A stretch of 64,000 nt of DNA, from NCBI GenBank assembly GCA_002457295.1, contig NTKF01000002.1:1-64000 (forward strand). Direction: 5' to 3'. Both the position numbers and the translations under genes were made by a program. Below, piece after piece: positions 8,501 to 16,812 of this stretch (its first letter is position 1; each line of letters begins with the position of its first letter). This DNA comes from Flavobacteriales bacterium MED-G22. Its GTDB lineage: Bacteria > Bacteroidota > Bacteroidia > Flavobacteriales > Flavobacteriaceae. The notes under the pieces are model-generated. The model was not told the DNA's origin. It was given only the letters and a program-made list of their open reading frames with translations, and searched no databases.

Positions 8501-9410
8501 AAACACAGCCCACACATCCTGCATCTCCATTAGGCGTACCATACCCAAATAAATGACCCACATCATAAGAATCATCCCCTATTTCATTGTCTAGTGTTTC
8601 TTGAATTTCTTCGCTTAAATCATTGGTAAAAGGATCTGACATAGGATCAGTATAAACCAAAGTTGTATCTGTAACGAGTTCAAGGTGAATTTGTAATTCA
8701 TTTTCATAAATCTCATTTACTCTGTTTAAAGTACTTACAACAGCCGCTAATGCATCTTCCTTGTTGGACCCATTGCTGTCGTCATCGTCACCCCAAAAGG
8801 TTGTATATTCTGCAGTAGTCGCAATAGCAATTCGAAACGTACGCATCTCTAGATTTCGTTTTAGTTTTTTCTTGTACTCAGTTTTACTCTTTTTTGGGGG
8901 ACTAAGAGTTTTACACTGCCACGAGTCATTGAGATTTTGACCCTTCTTTATATAACTAAAATGGAGCTTTTTTGCATTGCGAACCGGTTGAATGAAATAA
9001 TCTTCTTGGTTTGGTAGTCTCATCCACGCATTGACCCCTTGCGGGCTTATGCTAAGTCGAAGCTTTACGTCAGGTCTAGTGGTACTTTTACCTGTATAAT
9101 TCTTTAGTTTGTGAAATTTTTTTGCTAACGCTTCAGATAGAAGAGGCGCCTCTTGCAGATCAAAAATTTCAAGAATTCCCTTTTCGTTTATAAGGGCTAT
9201 TTGAGAAGGTTGCTTTTGAGCTATTTTGTTATAAAATTCCTTTTCAAATTTTTCTTGGTCTAGTGTTAAATAGGCTGACCCCACAGTCAATTTTCGTTGT
9301 TTCTTAAGAGGTACGTTGGTGGTCTTAGCCCAATAGTTTTGACTGATTAAAAATTGAGGTATAAAAAACAACACCCCAACCACAGCAATAACAAAAATTT
9401 TCTTTTTCAA
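5583..9410 (-). CDS. secreted reprolysin-family metalloprotease with type IX sorting domain
   Basis: 1,275 residues from the TTG at 9410. That start gives the signal peptide KKKIFVIAVVGVLFFIPQFL; the upstream in-frame ATG would overlap ribF and lacks a signal. A propeptide-like region (25-190) precedes the catalytic domain, which has the metzincin zinc motif HELGHQFGAYHTF near residue 338 and later a Met-turn-like segment (GTTIMGYAG). Then come a fibronectin-like domain (about 755-845), a proprotein-convertase P-type jelly roll (about 850-990), a thrombospondin type 3 stretch (DENDNCPEVANQDQSDIDNN) and a C-terminal T9SS type A domain (VSVFPNPAQ to LIKE, last about 78 residues). It should be exported by Sec, then secreted by the type IX machinery. 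It is coupled to the downstream lipoprotein gene. Confidence 0.9.
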   Translation of the reverse strand: MKKKIFVIAVVGVLFFIPQFLISQNYWAKTTNVPLKKQRKLTVGSAYLTLDQEKFEKEFYNKIAQKQPSQIALINEKGILEIFDLQEAPLLSEALAKKFHKLKNYTGKSTTRPDVKLRLSISPQGVNAWMRLPNQEDYFIQPVRNAKKLHFSYIKKGQNLNDSWQCKTLSPPKKSKTEYKKKLKRNLEMRTFRIAIATTAEYTTFWGDDDDSNGSNKEDALAAVVSTLNRVNEIYENELQIHLELVTDTTLVYTDPMSDPFTNDLSEEIQETLDNEIGDDSYDVGHLFGYGTPNGDAGCVGCVCVSGRKGSAFSSHSFEDPFGAEYRNDYFDLDYFGHELGHQFGAYHTFAFQVEGFGYNAEPGSGTTIMGYAGISGNDDVQRHGDAYFHFYSLQNINEYVAELPCGSTSPITTTAPIANGGLDYFIPTGTAYELKAQTPLENESVTYCWEQLDSGGVTQDNFGPQNATGPQARSLPPSSERSRFIPNMSQILKGNLTQTNPQLNQDWETVSDVGRLLRWGLTVRETQNNQTLLGQDEIEIEVVENSGPFQITSQRDRNIVWEAGTKQRILWDVGNTFEAPIGTETISIYLSENEGIAYSYLLLANTSNDGEADIIVPSSLDLSRARIKIEADNSIYFAINEAFIEVQSRDFVLSFDAFSQKICSSNEVEYDFEIKRFSGHDDAIALTINELPQGLSASFSKAVYGISDTRGKIVISGLQTLDPNDFDFEVLANSGSLSYDFQFDLALRSESIPSPELYYPNEGVLAANLTPNFRWSPSVNVDYYTLQVAEEANFQEIIHEIMVYDNEFNEIQLEEDKSYYWRVKGHNECGVGDFSEGNSFRTSLLSCVTLSASNVPSPIADATIDVPQTTAFTIPVGYDLPIEDVNVKIDVEHNWIEDLTLVLVAPDGTPVLLSRQLGGSNSNYEQTLFDSEASESIFGASAPFKGSYTPVESLKSFYGKSALGNWTLEVTDSYSEDSGTLNLFELEFCLLGITLPNSDEDSILDENDNCPEVANQDQSDIDNNGIGDACDVFSAKNITLSKNNVSCIGKFNGSISLSALAQFDYLASIKGSNNVDRVIRFSGDEDGTLTGLGAGLYEVCVTSDDFTSFEYCYDVQIREPEELEVQAVVQNSEQEVTVFLKGSDSYMINWNGRKYEVGASKEKINFPLTQKWNRLEVKTALRCQGSFETWIARESEVSVFPNPAQRSASVLLPERSKAENIRLFDTSGNLIWQKQIEKTNSPEVQVPVTHLSPGLYLILVKYPTYQTQLKLIKE

Positions 9411-9466
9411 TGCACTAATAAAAACTAAAAATAAGCAATCTTTAATGGAAAGCGTGAGATATGGTT

Positions 9467-9474
9467 TATTTTTG
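9467..9474 (+). promoter_or_regulatory. -7 box of the ribF promoter
   Basis: TATTTTTG is a perfect TAnnTTTG match 29 nt before the ribF ATG. I see no clear TTG at the expected -33 distance, only a weak TTTAA near 9441. The divergent protease gene starts at 9410. Confidence 0.5.
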
Positions 9475-9503
9475 TTTTTATAATATGCGAGAGTAATTAG
9501 TTC

Positions 9504-10436
9504 ATGAAGCAACTTAACCACCTCGACCAATACCAAGAAACAAAATCTTGTATTCTAACTATTGGCACTTTTGACGGGGTCCATTTAGGGCATCAAAAAA
9601 TTCTTGAATCTCTGGTTCTAGAAGCAAAACAAAAAGATTTGTTTGCTAATGTTCTAACTTTTTTTCCTCATCCAAGAATGATTTTACAGCAGGATCAGAG
9701 TATAAAGTTGATTGATACGATGGAAGAAAAAAAAGAAGCTTTGCAAGCCCTTGGGATAGATCATCTAATAATCCACCCGTTTTCTGAGCGTTTTTCTCGA
9801 CTTAGTGCACTAGAATTCACCCGAAACATTTTGATTGATCAACTTCATGCCTCTAAAGTGATCGTAGGTTATGATCACCGTTTTGGACGCAATAGAGAAG
9901 CTACAGCAGAAGATTTAAAAGGGCTAGGTAGCACCTATAACTTTGAAGTGAGCACCATTGCCCCCCAAGAAGTCTCTTCAATTGCCGTAAGCTCAACAAA
10001 AATTAGAGCAGCCTTAACCGCTGGAAATATAGAAACAGCCAATAAATATTTGAACAGACCTTACCAAATTAGAGGAAAAGTGGTAGAAGGTGACAGGATT
10101 GGAAGAACCATTTCTTTTCCTACCGCCAATATTAAAGTAGAATCTATCTATAAGCTCCTTCCAGCAAAAGGAGTTTATTTGGTTACTATCCTTTATGAAG
10201 GGGAAAAAATTTATGGAGTGATGAATTATGGAATTCGTCCAACACTAAAGGCAACAGAACCTTCACTTGAAGTTCACCTTTTTAATTTTAATAAGGATCT
10301 TTATGGTCAAACTTTAGTGATAAGTTTGCTGTTAAAAATTAGAGATGAACAAAAATTTGATTCACTCAGTGCATTAAAAGATCAAATTGAAAAAGACAAA
10401 GCATTTTGCTTAAAACATATTGAACAAAATTTTTGA
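9504..10436 (+). CDS. ribF: bifunctional riboflavin kinase / FAD synthetase
   Basis: 310 residues, normal length. It phosphorylates riboflavin to FMN and adenylates FMN to FAD. The N-terminal FAD-synthetase domain has GTFDGVHLGH (21-30), FFPHPRM and VIVGYDHRFGRNR, the nucleotidyltransferase motifs. The C-terminal flavokinase domain (about 185-308) has GDRIGRTISFPTANI with the PTAN motif, and KGVYLV, VMNYGIRPT and EVHLF. The gene diverges from the metalloprotease gene, has its own -7 box at 9467-9474 and is followed by serS, which carries a separate promoter within the ribF end. Confidence 0.96.
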   Translation: MKQLNHLDQYQETKSCILTIGTFDGVHLGHQKILESLVLEAKQKDLFANVLTFFPHPRMILQQDQSIKLIDTMEEKKEALQALGIDHLIIHPFSERFSRLSALEFTRNILIDQLHASKVIVGYDHRFGRNREATAEDLKGLGSTYNFEVSTIAPQEVSSIAVSSTKIRAALTAGNIETANKYLNRPYQIRGKVVEGDRIGRTISFPTANIKVESIYKLLPAKGVYLVTILYEGEKIYGVMNYGIRPTLKATEPSLEVHLFNFNKDLYGQTLVISLLLKIRDEQKFDSLSALKDQIEKDKAFCLKHIEQNF

Positions 10437-10451
10437 GAATCATTAGCTTTG
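10420..10451 (+). promoter_or_regulatory. promoter of serS
   Basis: TTG (10420-10422), a 21-nt spacer, then TAGCTTTG (10444-10451), a perfect -33/-7 pair of the Bacteroidota type. Predicted transcription starts near 10458, seven bases before the serS ATG. The -33 element lies inside the end of ribF. Confidence 0.65.
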
Positions 10452-10464
10452 CAAAAATCTGGTC

Positions 10465-11736
10465 ATGCTTTCACTAAACTATATTCGAGAAAACAAACAC
10501 ACCATATTAGCTGGTCTTGAAAAACGTCAGTTCAAACCTCTCTCCATTATTGACGAAATTATAGCCTTGGATCAAAAAAGACGTGAGCAAAAAAATGAGC
10601 TTGACAACATTCTGGCCCAAGCCAATCAAAAAGCGAAAGAAATTGGAATGCTCTTTAAACAAGGAAAAGCTGAAGAGGCTAATGAATTGAAAGCAGCAAC
10701 AGTTGCCTTTAAAGAAAAGTCAAAAACGCTTCAAGAATCTCTACAGCAAACCACGGCAGCCTTACACGATCTAAGAACACAGATCCCAAACATCCCGCAT
10801 GATCTTGTTCCTAATGGAACTTCTGAAAAGGATAATAAAATAGTTTTTACTGAAGGTGAGATTCCTAAATTGGCTGATGATGCACTCCCCCATTGGGAAT
10901 TGGCTTCTCAATATGGTCTCATAGATTTTGAGTTAGGGAGTAAAATCACAGGAGCTGGTTTTCCTGTCTACAAAGGAAAAGGAGCAAGATTACAACGAGC
11001 TTTAATCAATTATTTTCTAGATAAAAATACAGCTGCTGGATATGAAGAAATGCAAGTACCACATTTGGTTAATGCAGACTCAGGTTTTGGCACAGGCCAA
11101 TTGCCCGATAAGGAAGGACAAATGTATCGAGTTCCAGAAGACGATTTGTTTTTAATCCCGACTGCAGAAGTTCCTTTAACCAACCTATACAGAAATCAAC
11201 TTTTGCAAGCTAAGGAACTTCCCATCTGTTTAACTGGATATACTCCCTGTTTTAGAAGAGAGGCTGGAAGTTATGGTGCCCATGTTCGAGGACTCAATCG
11301 ATTGCACCAATTTGACAAGGTAGAGATTGTGCGAATTGAAGAACCTCAAAATGCTTCTGCAGCCCTTGAAGAGATGGTTAACCACGTAAAGGGGTTGTTA
11401 GCAGACCTTCAAATGCCCTACAGAATTCTACGCCTCTGCGCAGGTGATTTGGGCTTTACAGCAGCATTAACCTATGATTTCGAAATTTTTTCTACCGCCC
11501 AAAATCGCTGGTTAGAAATTAGTTCGGTTTCAACTTTTAATAGTTTTCAAGCTGAACGCCTTCAGTTGAGGTACAAAAATAAACAAGGAAAAAAGCAACT
11601 AGTACACACCCTGAATGGAAGTGCACTTGCGCTACCAAGGGTGGTTGCTGGATTACTAGAAAACTGCCAATCTTCCAAAGGAATTAAAATTCCTGATGTG
11701 TTGGTACCCTATACTGGTTTTGAATGGATCAACTAA
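10465..11736 (+). CDS. serS: serine--tRNA ligase
   Basis: 423 residues, full length. It charges tRNA-Ser (and tRNA-Sec where present) with serine. The N-terminal helical hairpin that contacts the tRNA long arm spans about 30-105 (coiled-coil pattern, DQKRREQKNELDNILAQANQ). Class II motifs follow: motif 2 in CFRREAGSYGAHVRGLNRLHQF, and motif 3 in LNGSALALPRVVAGLLENCQ. The serine-site segment TAEVPLTNLY is intact. It starts the apparent run serS - DUF4286 - rsmA - mgtE - dehydrogenase - arsC with small gaps or overlaps, an operon of mostly housekeeping genes. Confidence 0.97.
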   Translation: MLSLNYIRENKHTILAGLEKRQFKPLSIIDEIIALDQKRREQKNELDNILAQANQKAKEIGMLFKQGKAEEANELKAATVAFKEKSKTLQESLQQTTAALHDLRTQIPNIPHDLVPNGTSEKDNKIVFTEGEIPKLADDALPHWELASQYGLIDFELGSKITGAGFPVYKGKGARLQRALINYFLDKNTAAGYEEMQVPHLVNADSGFGTGQLPDKEGQMYRVPEDDLFLIPTAEVPLTNLYRNQLLQAKELPICLTGYTPCFRREAGSYGAHVRGLNRLHQFDKVEIVRIEEPQNASAALEEMVNHVKGLLADLQMPYRILRLCAGDLGFTAALTYDFEIFSTAQNRWLEISSVSTFNSFQAERLQLRYKNKQGKKQLVHTLNGSALALPRVVAGLLENCQSSKGIKIPDVLVPYTGFEWIN

Positions 11737-11740
11737 GCCT

Positions 11741-12052
11741 ATGATAATCTACAATGTAACCTCTCAAATTGATCCAGAAATAGAAAAAGAATGGCTGCGA
11801 TGGATGCAAGAAAGTCATTTGCCCTCCGTTTTTGAGTGCGGTGCTTTTGAGGCAATAAATATTTTGAAGATTCAAACTGATGCGATAGAAAGTTTGAACT
11901 ATGCTATACAATTTGTAGCCTCATCTAAAGCTGAGCTCCAAGCCTACTTAGATCAATATGGAGACAGCGATCAGGCTGCTGAGAAAAAACGCTTTGGTGG
12001 TAAAGTATTGCGATTTGATACCCAGTTGGAAATCATCCATTCTATATCATGA
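11741..12052 (+). CDS. DUF4286 family protein
   Basis: 103 residues from the ATG at 11741. An earlier in-frame ATG lies inside serS and would add residues unrelated to the family. The sequence [21 protein letters not shown] with HLPSVF is typical of DUF4286, a small ferredoxin-like alpha/beta protein of unknown function, usually found in Bacteroidota next to serS or rsmA. The segment [21 protein letters not shown] and the C-terminal [17 protein letters not shown] also fit a dimeric alpha/beta-barrel. It starts 4 nt after serS and overlaps the rsmA start by 4 nt. It has no signal peptide, so it should be cytoplasmic. Confidence 0.8.
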   Translation: MIIYNVTSQIDPEIEKEWLRWMQESHLPSVFECGAFEAINILKIQTDAIESLNYAIQFVASSKAELQAYLDQYGDSDQAAEKKRFGGKVLRFDTQLEIIHSIS

Positions 12053-12828
12053 AACGGGTTCATGCCAAAAAATATTTAGGTCAGCATTTTCTCAAAGAAG
12101 TATCCATAGCTGAAAAAATTGCACTTACGCTTCCAAACCAGAAGAATTTTTCTGTATTAGAAATTGGACCTGGAATGGGAATGCTTACCCAATTCATCTT
12201 AAAGCAAGAACATCAACTCAAGCTGGTTGAAATTGATTCAGAATCTGTTGCCTATTTAAAAGAGCATTATCCAGCTTTGCGGAATCACATCATAGAAAAA
12301 GATGTTTTAAAATTAGATTTTGATGAGTTATTTGGGAATGCTCCTTTTGCTGTCATAGGTAATTTTCCTTACAATATTTCTTCTCAAATTGTTTTTAAGG
12401 TATTGAAACATAGAAATCGAATACCTTTTTTTGCAGGTATGTTTCAAAAGGAAGTGGCAAAACGACTTTGTGAAGCCCCAGGAACAAAACAATATGGTAT
12501 TCTTTCTGTACTCGTACAACTCTTTTATGAAACCAGTTATTTATTTGAGGTGCCACCAGGGGCATTTATCCCTCCGCCTAATGTAGATTCTGCTGTAATT
12601 CAATTTCAACGTAAAGAAAATTACACTTTAAATTGTGATGAGAAATTATTATTTAAAGTGGTCAAGTTAAGCTTTCAACAAAGACGAAAAACACTTCGTA
12701 ACAGTTTAAAAACATTAGGTATACCCGAAAATGTAAGAGAAGATAGTATCTTTGACTTGCGCCCAGAAAAACTTTCGGGGCAATCTTTTGTAGAACTCAC
12801 AAAACGGATAAGTGATGGCCAACTTTGA
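12049..12828 (+). CDS. rsmA: 16S rRNA (adenine1518/1519-N6) dimethyltransferase
   Basis: 259 residues. It dimethylates two adjacent adenines in helix 45 of 16S rRNA using S-adenosylmethionine. The N-terminal segment KKYLGQHFL is the family signature. The SAM-binding motif I is [11 protein letters not shown] (about 36-46) and the catalytic motif IV is NFPYNIS. The C-terminal helical domain carries [10 protein letters not shown] and [12 protein letters not shown]. The start overlaps the DUF4286 stop (ATGA), and the end overlaps the start of mgtE by about 14 nt, so all three are likely translated together. Confidence 0.96.
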   Translation: MKRVHAKKYLGQHFLKEVSIAEKIALTLPNQKNFSVLEIGPGMGMLTQFILKQEHQLKLVEIDSESVAYLKEHYPALRNHIIEKDVLKLDFDELFGNAPFAVIGNFPYNISSQIVFKVLKHRNRIPFFAGMFQKEVAKRLCEAPGTKQYGILSVLVQLFYETSYLFEVPPGAFIPPPNVDSAVIQFQRKENYTLNCDEKLLFKVVKLSFQQRRKTLRNSLKTLGIPENVREDSIFDLRPEKLSGQSFVELTKRISDGQL

Positions 12829-14173
12829 AATAGATGCTGCGTTTTTCTCCTCCATCAAAGCACTTATCGAAACTACGCAGTCTAAAAAGCTAAAACTACG
12901 ACTTCAGAAGTTACATTATGCTGATATTGCTGAAATTCTAGAGCAGTTGTCCACTGATAACGCTATTTATCTCATCAAGCTCCTTGACAGTGACACTACA
13001 GCAGATGCCCTCGCAGAATTGGATGAAGATATTCGAGAGCGTATTTTAGAAAAATTATCGGTCAAAGAAATTGCAGAAGAAATTGCAGAATTAGATACTG
13101 ATGATGCCACTGACTTGATTTCAGAACTCCCTGTAGAAAGACAGCAAAAAGTGATTTTACAATTAGAAGATGATGATCACGCCCAAGACATTCGTGAACT
13201 ATTAACTTATGATGAAAATACAGCGGGTGGCCTTATGGCAAAGGAGTTGGTCAAAGTGCAAGAAAACCTCAGTGTACTTAAATGCCTTAATGAAATGAGA
13301 ACTCAAGCTGAAAATGTTACTCGAGTTCATTCTATTTATGTGGTGGACGAAAAAAACAGGCTCAAAGGAAGGCTGTCTCTCAAAGACTTAATAACTGCAA
13401 ATGCTAAAGCAAAAGTAAAAGACATCTATATCCCTAATGTGGATTATGTGACTGCAGAACAGGAAGGAGATGAAGTCGCAAAAATCATGTCTAAATATGA
13501 CTTGGAAGCTATTCCTGTAATTAACGCAAAAAAAGAGCTTTTGGGTCGCATTACTATTGATGATATAGTTGATTTAATCAAAGAAGAGGCTGAAAAAGAT
13601 TATCAGTTAGCCGCAGGTATTTCAAATGATGTTGAAGCCAATGATAGTATTTTTGAATTAACTCGGGCTCGATTACCTTGGTTATTTTTGGGACTTTTAG
13701 GCGGATTAGGAAGTGTTTTTATTTTACAGGGTTTTGAAAATGTGATGGAAAAACCTGAACTGCGTAACTTGTTTTTTTATACTCCTCTAATAGCAGCGAT
13801 GGCAGGAAATGTTGGAGTTCAATCTTCTGCAATCATTGTGCAAGGATTGGCCAACGACACCGTCAAAGGATCCTTGTTCTCAAGGTTGCTAAAAGAAGTT
13901 GGACTCAGTTTAATTAATGGACTGGCATTGGGAATCATACTCCTTCTTTTTGGACGCCTTATTGCACAAGAAATTGTAGTTAGCCTAACCATTGCAGGCT
14001 CTATGCTTTTAGTGATTATAGTAGCCGCACTTGTTGGCACTTTTGTCCCAATCATTTTAGACCGTAGAGGGATTGATCCTGCCATAGCAACAGGACCCTT
14101 TATCACAACCTGCAATGATATTTTTGGAATTTTTCTCTTTTTTTATATAGCAAAATTGGCTTTAGGATTTTGA
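12815..14173 (+). CDS. mgtE: magnesium transporter MgtE
   Basis: 452 residues from the ATG at 12815 (a GTG one codon earlier is possible). It is an inner-membrane Mg2+ channel gated by cytoplasmic Mg2+. Domains in order: acidic MgtE_N superhelical domain (about 10-130, with [23 protein letters not shown] repeats), a pair of CBS domains (about 135-255, [20 protein letters not shown] and [20 protein letters not shown]), then five membrane segments (about 280-452) with the conserved pore region [17 protein letters not shown]. It overlaps rsmA upstream and touches the dehydrogenase gene downstream by one base. Confidence 0.96.
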   Translation: MANFEIDAAFFSSIKALIETTQSKKLKLRLQKLHYADIAEILEQLSTDNAIYLIKLLDSDTTADALAELDEDIRERILEKLSVKEIAEEIAELDTDDATDLISELPVERQQKVILQLEDDDHAQDIRELLTYDENTAGGLMAKELVKVQENLSVLKCLNEMRTQAENVTRVHSIYVVDEKNRLKGRLSLKDLITANAKAKVKDIYIPNVDYVTAEQEGDEVAKIMSKYDLEAIPVINAKKELLGRITIDDIVDLIKEEAEKDYQLAAGISNDVEANDSIFELTRARLPWLFLGLLGGLGSVFILQGFENVMEKPELRNLFFYTPLIAAMAGNVGVQSSAIIVQGLANDTVKGSLFSRLLKEVGLSLINGLALGIILLLFGRLIAQEIVVSLTIAGSMLLVIIVAALVGTFVPIILDRRGIDPAIATGPFITTCNDIFGIFLFFYIAKLALGF

Positions 14174-15126
14174 TGAAACCCTTGCATGTTCTCCACGTTG
14201 ATGAAAACCATCCCATTTTGATTGAGGAATTACAAAAATTGGGGTTCAACAATGAATTGGCCTATTCCACTCCACTAGAAATTCTTTTACCTCAGCTCCA
14301 TAAATATACCGGTATAGTAATTCGAAGTCGTTTTCCAATAGATCAACAAGTCATTGATGCTGCTTCTAATTTAAAATTTATTGCCCGTTTGGGTGCCGGT
14401 CTTGAAAATATTGATTTGACCTATGCCGAAAAGAAAAAAATTCAACTTTTTGCTGCTCCAGAGGGAAATAGAAATGCTGTGGCAGAACACGCGCTAGGGA
14501 TGCTATTGAGTCTAATGAATAAGTTAAGACTAGGTCACATTTCTATTCAAAACGGGCAATGGCTTAGAGAAGAACACAGAGGATGGGAACTTGAGGGCAA
14601 AACCGTTGGTATTATCGGATATGGAAATACCGGTAGGCAGTTTGCTAAAAAATTAGCAGGGATGGAGGTCAAAACGTTATGTTATGACATTCGAGAAGGG
14701 CTGGGAGATGAATACGCTACACAAGTGAACATGGACACCTTACTTTTAAAAGCAGAAGTAATTAGTCTACACCTACCCCAAGATGAGTCAACAATGGGCT
14801 TGATCAATAAACGTTTTATTTCAAAGGTAGCCCATCCCATTTGGCTTTTGAATACCTCACGCGGAAAAATTGTCGATACAGAAGCTCTTGTTGAAGGATT
14901 GAAAACAGGAAAAGTGTTGGGAGCTGGTTTGGATGTCTTAGAATATGAATCGCGTTCTTTTTCAAATACATTTGAAAAAAATAATTATCCCTCTGCATTA
15001 CGCTATTTATTAAATGCTGAAAATGTATTACTCAGCCCACATGTTGGAGGTTGGACACATGAAAGCCATCTCAAATTAGCGACTACTATTATTGACAAAA
15101 TCAAAACAAACTTTTTAAAACTATGA
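14173..15126 (+). CDS. D-2-hydroxyacid dehydrogenase (phosphoglycerate-dehydrogenase-like)
   Basis: 317 residues from the ATG at 14173, which overlaps the mgtE stop. It is a cytosolic NAD(P)-dependent dehydrogenase of the D-2-hydroxyacid family. The Rossmann motif is VGIIGYGNTGRQFAKKLAG (about 150-168). The catalytic Arg lies in LLNTSRGKIVDTEALVEGL, the Glu in AGLDVLEYE, and the His in LLSPHVGGWTHES. The substrate-domain loop ARLGAGLENIDL is typical. It lacks the C-terminal ACT domain of long SerA enzymes. The sequence does not decide between serine synthesis and another 2-hydroxyacid. The downstream arsenate-reductase-like gene overlaps its stop by 4 nt. Confidence 0.88.
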   Translation: MKPLHVLHVDENHPILIEELQKLGFNNELAYSTPLEILLPQLHKYTGIVIRSRFPIDQQVIDAASNLKFIARLGAGLENIDLTYAEKKKIQLFAAPEGNRNAVAEHALGMLLSLMNKLRLGHISIQNGQWLREEHRGWELEGKTVGIIGYGNTGRQFAKKLAGMEVKTLCYDIREGLGDEYATQVNMDTLLLKAEVISLHLPQDESTMGLINKRFISKVAHPIWLLNTSRGKIVDTEALVEGLKTGKVLGAGLDVLEYESRSFSNTFEKNNYPSALRYLLNAENVLLSPHVGGWTHESHLKLATTIIDKIKTNFLKL

Positions 15127-15545
15127 AAAATGTGCTTGTGCTCTGTACAGGAAATTCATGCCGAAGTCAAATGGCCCAAGGCTGGCTCAACTATTATAGC
15201 GGTGGAACTTCCACTATCTACAGTGCTGGAATTGAAACTCACGGTGTAAATCCTAAAGCTATCCATAGCATGGCAAAAGCAGGGGTAGATATTAGTCACC
15301 ACACTTCCAATCATGTTGATGAATATCTAGCCGTAGAGTTTGATTATATTATCACTGTTTGTGATCATGCTGCTGAAAACTGTCCAGTGATTCCTTCTAA
15401 AAAGGCAGTAAGGGTACACCAAAATTTTTTTGATCCATCAAAATTAAAGGGTACAAATGATGAAATAGAAGCTGCGTTTGACCAAACAAATGAAGCCATT
15501 GCTGCTTATTGCAAAGAATTTGTGAAAGAAAATCTTTCTCAATAG
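15123..15545 (+). CDS. arsC: arsenate reductase, thioredoxin-coupled (low-molecular-weight phosphatase fold)
   Basis: 140 residues. The N-terminal P-loop CTGNSCR (Cys8-x5-Arg14) is the phosphatase-fold active site. Cys80 and Cys87 in CDHAAENC have the same seven-residue spacing as the disulfide-relay cysteines of thioredoxin-coupled ArsC, so arsenate reduction is more likely than tyrosine-phosphatase activity. The closing Asp loop (FFDPSKLKG) is slightly different from the usual DPA/DPY. No arsenite exporter or ArsR regulator is nearby. The gene is the last of the serS-to-arsC run, and converges with the aspartate kinase gene, 13 nt away. Confidence 0.85.
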   Translation: MKNVLVLCTGNSCRSQMAQGWLNYYSGGTSTIYSAGIETHGVNPKAIHSMAKAGVDISHHTSNHVDEYLAVEFDYIITVCDHAAENCPVIPSKKAVRVHQNFFDPSKLKGTNDEIEAAFDQTNEAIAAYCKEFVKENLSQ

Positions 15546-15558
15546 GTAGTTTGGGAAT

Positions 15559-16812
15559 TTAGTTTAAAACAAACTGAGCGGTTTGTTGCGTTCGCTGTTC
15601 TAAAAGAATTGGACGGTCGTAGTTTTTGATTAGATGAATGGCCTCTCTGTTAAAATGGCGAATTGTGTAGAGATCCACATTTTCTGAAACCTCCACTCTA
15701 AAACGAGCCCGTAAAGCCGTAACAAGTTCCTCTAAACGACCATATTTATTATTAATACAAACCGAAAAACTTATTGCTGAATTTTGAACCAGTTCTACCC
15801 GCATCTGATATTGATGCAAAAGAGCAAAAATGGCACTTATATTGTCCTCTACAATAAATGAAAAATCGAGTGAAAACAAACGAAGCAACACTTGCTGTTT
15901 TTTTAAAATAAAACAGGGTGTTTCAGGAATAAGTGTTTTTCCTTTCATTACTGCTGTACCCTCAGCAGTGGGGTTTTGAAAAGATTTTACATAAAGTGGA
16001 ATTTCTTTTCGTTGAAGAGGCTGAAGCGTTTTTGGGTGAATCACAGAAGCGCCATAATAAGCAAGTTCTATGGCCTCTCTATAGGATATTTGGTGTAGCA
16101 ATGTGGTATTGTCAAAATGCCTCGGGTCTGCATTCAGCACCCCCGGGACATCCTTCCAAATGGTGACTGATTCAGCATTGAGTGCATATCCAAAAATTGC
16201 AGCGCTGTAGTCTGATCCCTCTCTTCCCAATGTGGTGGTAAAGTTGTTTTCATCACTGCCTATAAAACCTTGAGTGATTACTAATTTCTCTTTTGATATG
16301 TTGTCTTTAATGGTTTTTGAAGTGGTCTCCCAATCCAAATTTGCGTCCCTATAGTAAGCGTCTGTTTTGACACAATTTCGGGCATCTACCCATTCCATTT
16401 CAAGACCTTGGTGAATGAAATAATGAGCTATAATTTTTGTAGACAATAACTCACCAAAGCTTACGATTTGATCATATACAAAACTGAAATTTGTTGATTT
16501 GTTATGAACTAAAAAATTATCCAAGGCTTCAAATAGCTTTTTTACCTCTCCATACACTTCATGGTTATTATTTGGAAAGAGATTATTAAGGATCTCAATG
16601 TGTTGCCTTTTGACCACAAAAATACTTTGAGACACACTTCCGGCTTTATTGAAATAGTGATCCACTATAGCCTCCATTGCATTGGTTGTTTTTCCCATGG
16701 CAGATACTACAATCAGTGTATTTTGGTACCCTACACTTTTGAGTAAATCAAAAACATTACGCACTCCATCTGCATCTTTTACAGAGGCTCCTCCAAACTT
16801 AAATATTTTCAT
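15559..16812 (-). CDS. aspartate kinase (monofunctional)
   Basis: 417 residues. It phosphorylates aspartate, the first step to Lys, Thr, Met and diaminopimelate. The N-terminal KFGGASV is the KFGG(T/S)S-like ATP motif. TLGREGSDYSAAIFGYAL and VTIWKDVPGVLNADPR are the amino-acid-kinase signatures. GASVIHPKTLQPL closes the kinase domain at about 285. The last 120 residues form an ACT-like regulatory part (FSFIVEDNISAIFALLHQY), so feedback control by an amino acid is plausible. No homoserine dehydrogenase domain is fused. Its ATG overlaps the stop of the upstream GNAT gene (ATGA). Confidence 0.93.
   Translation of the reverse strand: MKIFKFGGASVKDADGVRNVFDLLKSVGYQNTLIVVSAMGKTTNAMEAIVDHYFNKAGSVSQSIFVVKRQHIEILNNLFPNNNHEVYGEVKKLFEALDNFLVHNKSTNFSFVYDQIVSFGELLSTKIIAHYFIHQGLEMEWVDARNCVKTDAYYRDANLDWETTSKTIKDNISKEKLVITQGFIGSDENNFTTTLGREGSDYSAAIFGYALNAESVTIWKDVPGVLNADPRHFDNTTLLHQISYREAIELAYYGASVIHPKTLQPLQRKEIPLYVKSFQNPTAEGTAVMKGKTLIPETPCFILKKQQVLLRLFSLDFSFIVEDNISAIFALLHQYQMRVELVQNSAISFSVCINNKYGRLEELVTALRARFRVEVSENVDLYTIRHFNREAIHLIKNYDRPILLEQRTQQTAQFVLN

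Noticed and set aside
8207..8575. 122-residue alternative frame within the metalloprotease gene
   Set aside because: It overlaps the zinc-binding domain in another frame; the HELGHQFGAYH frame is clearly the coding one.
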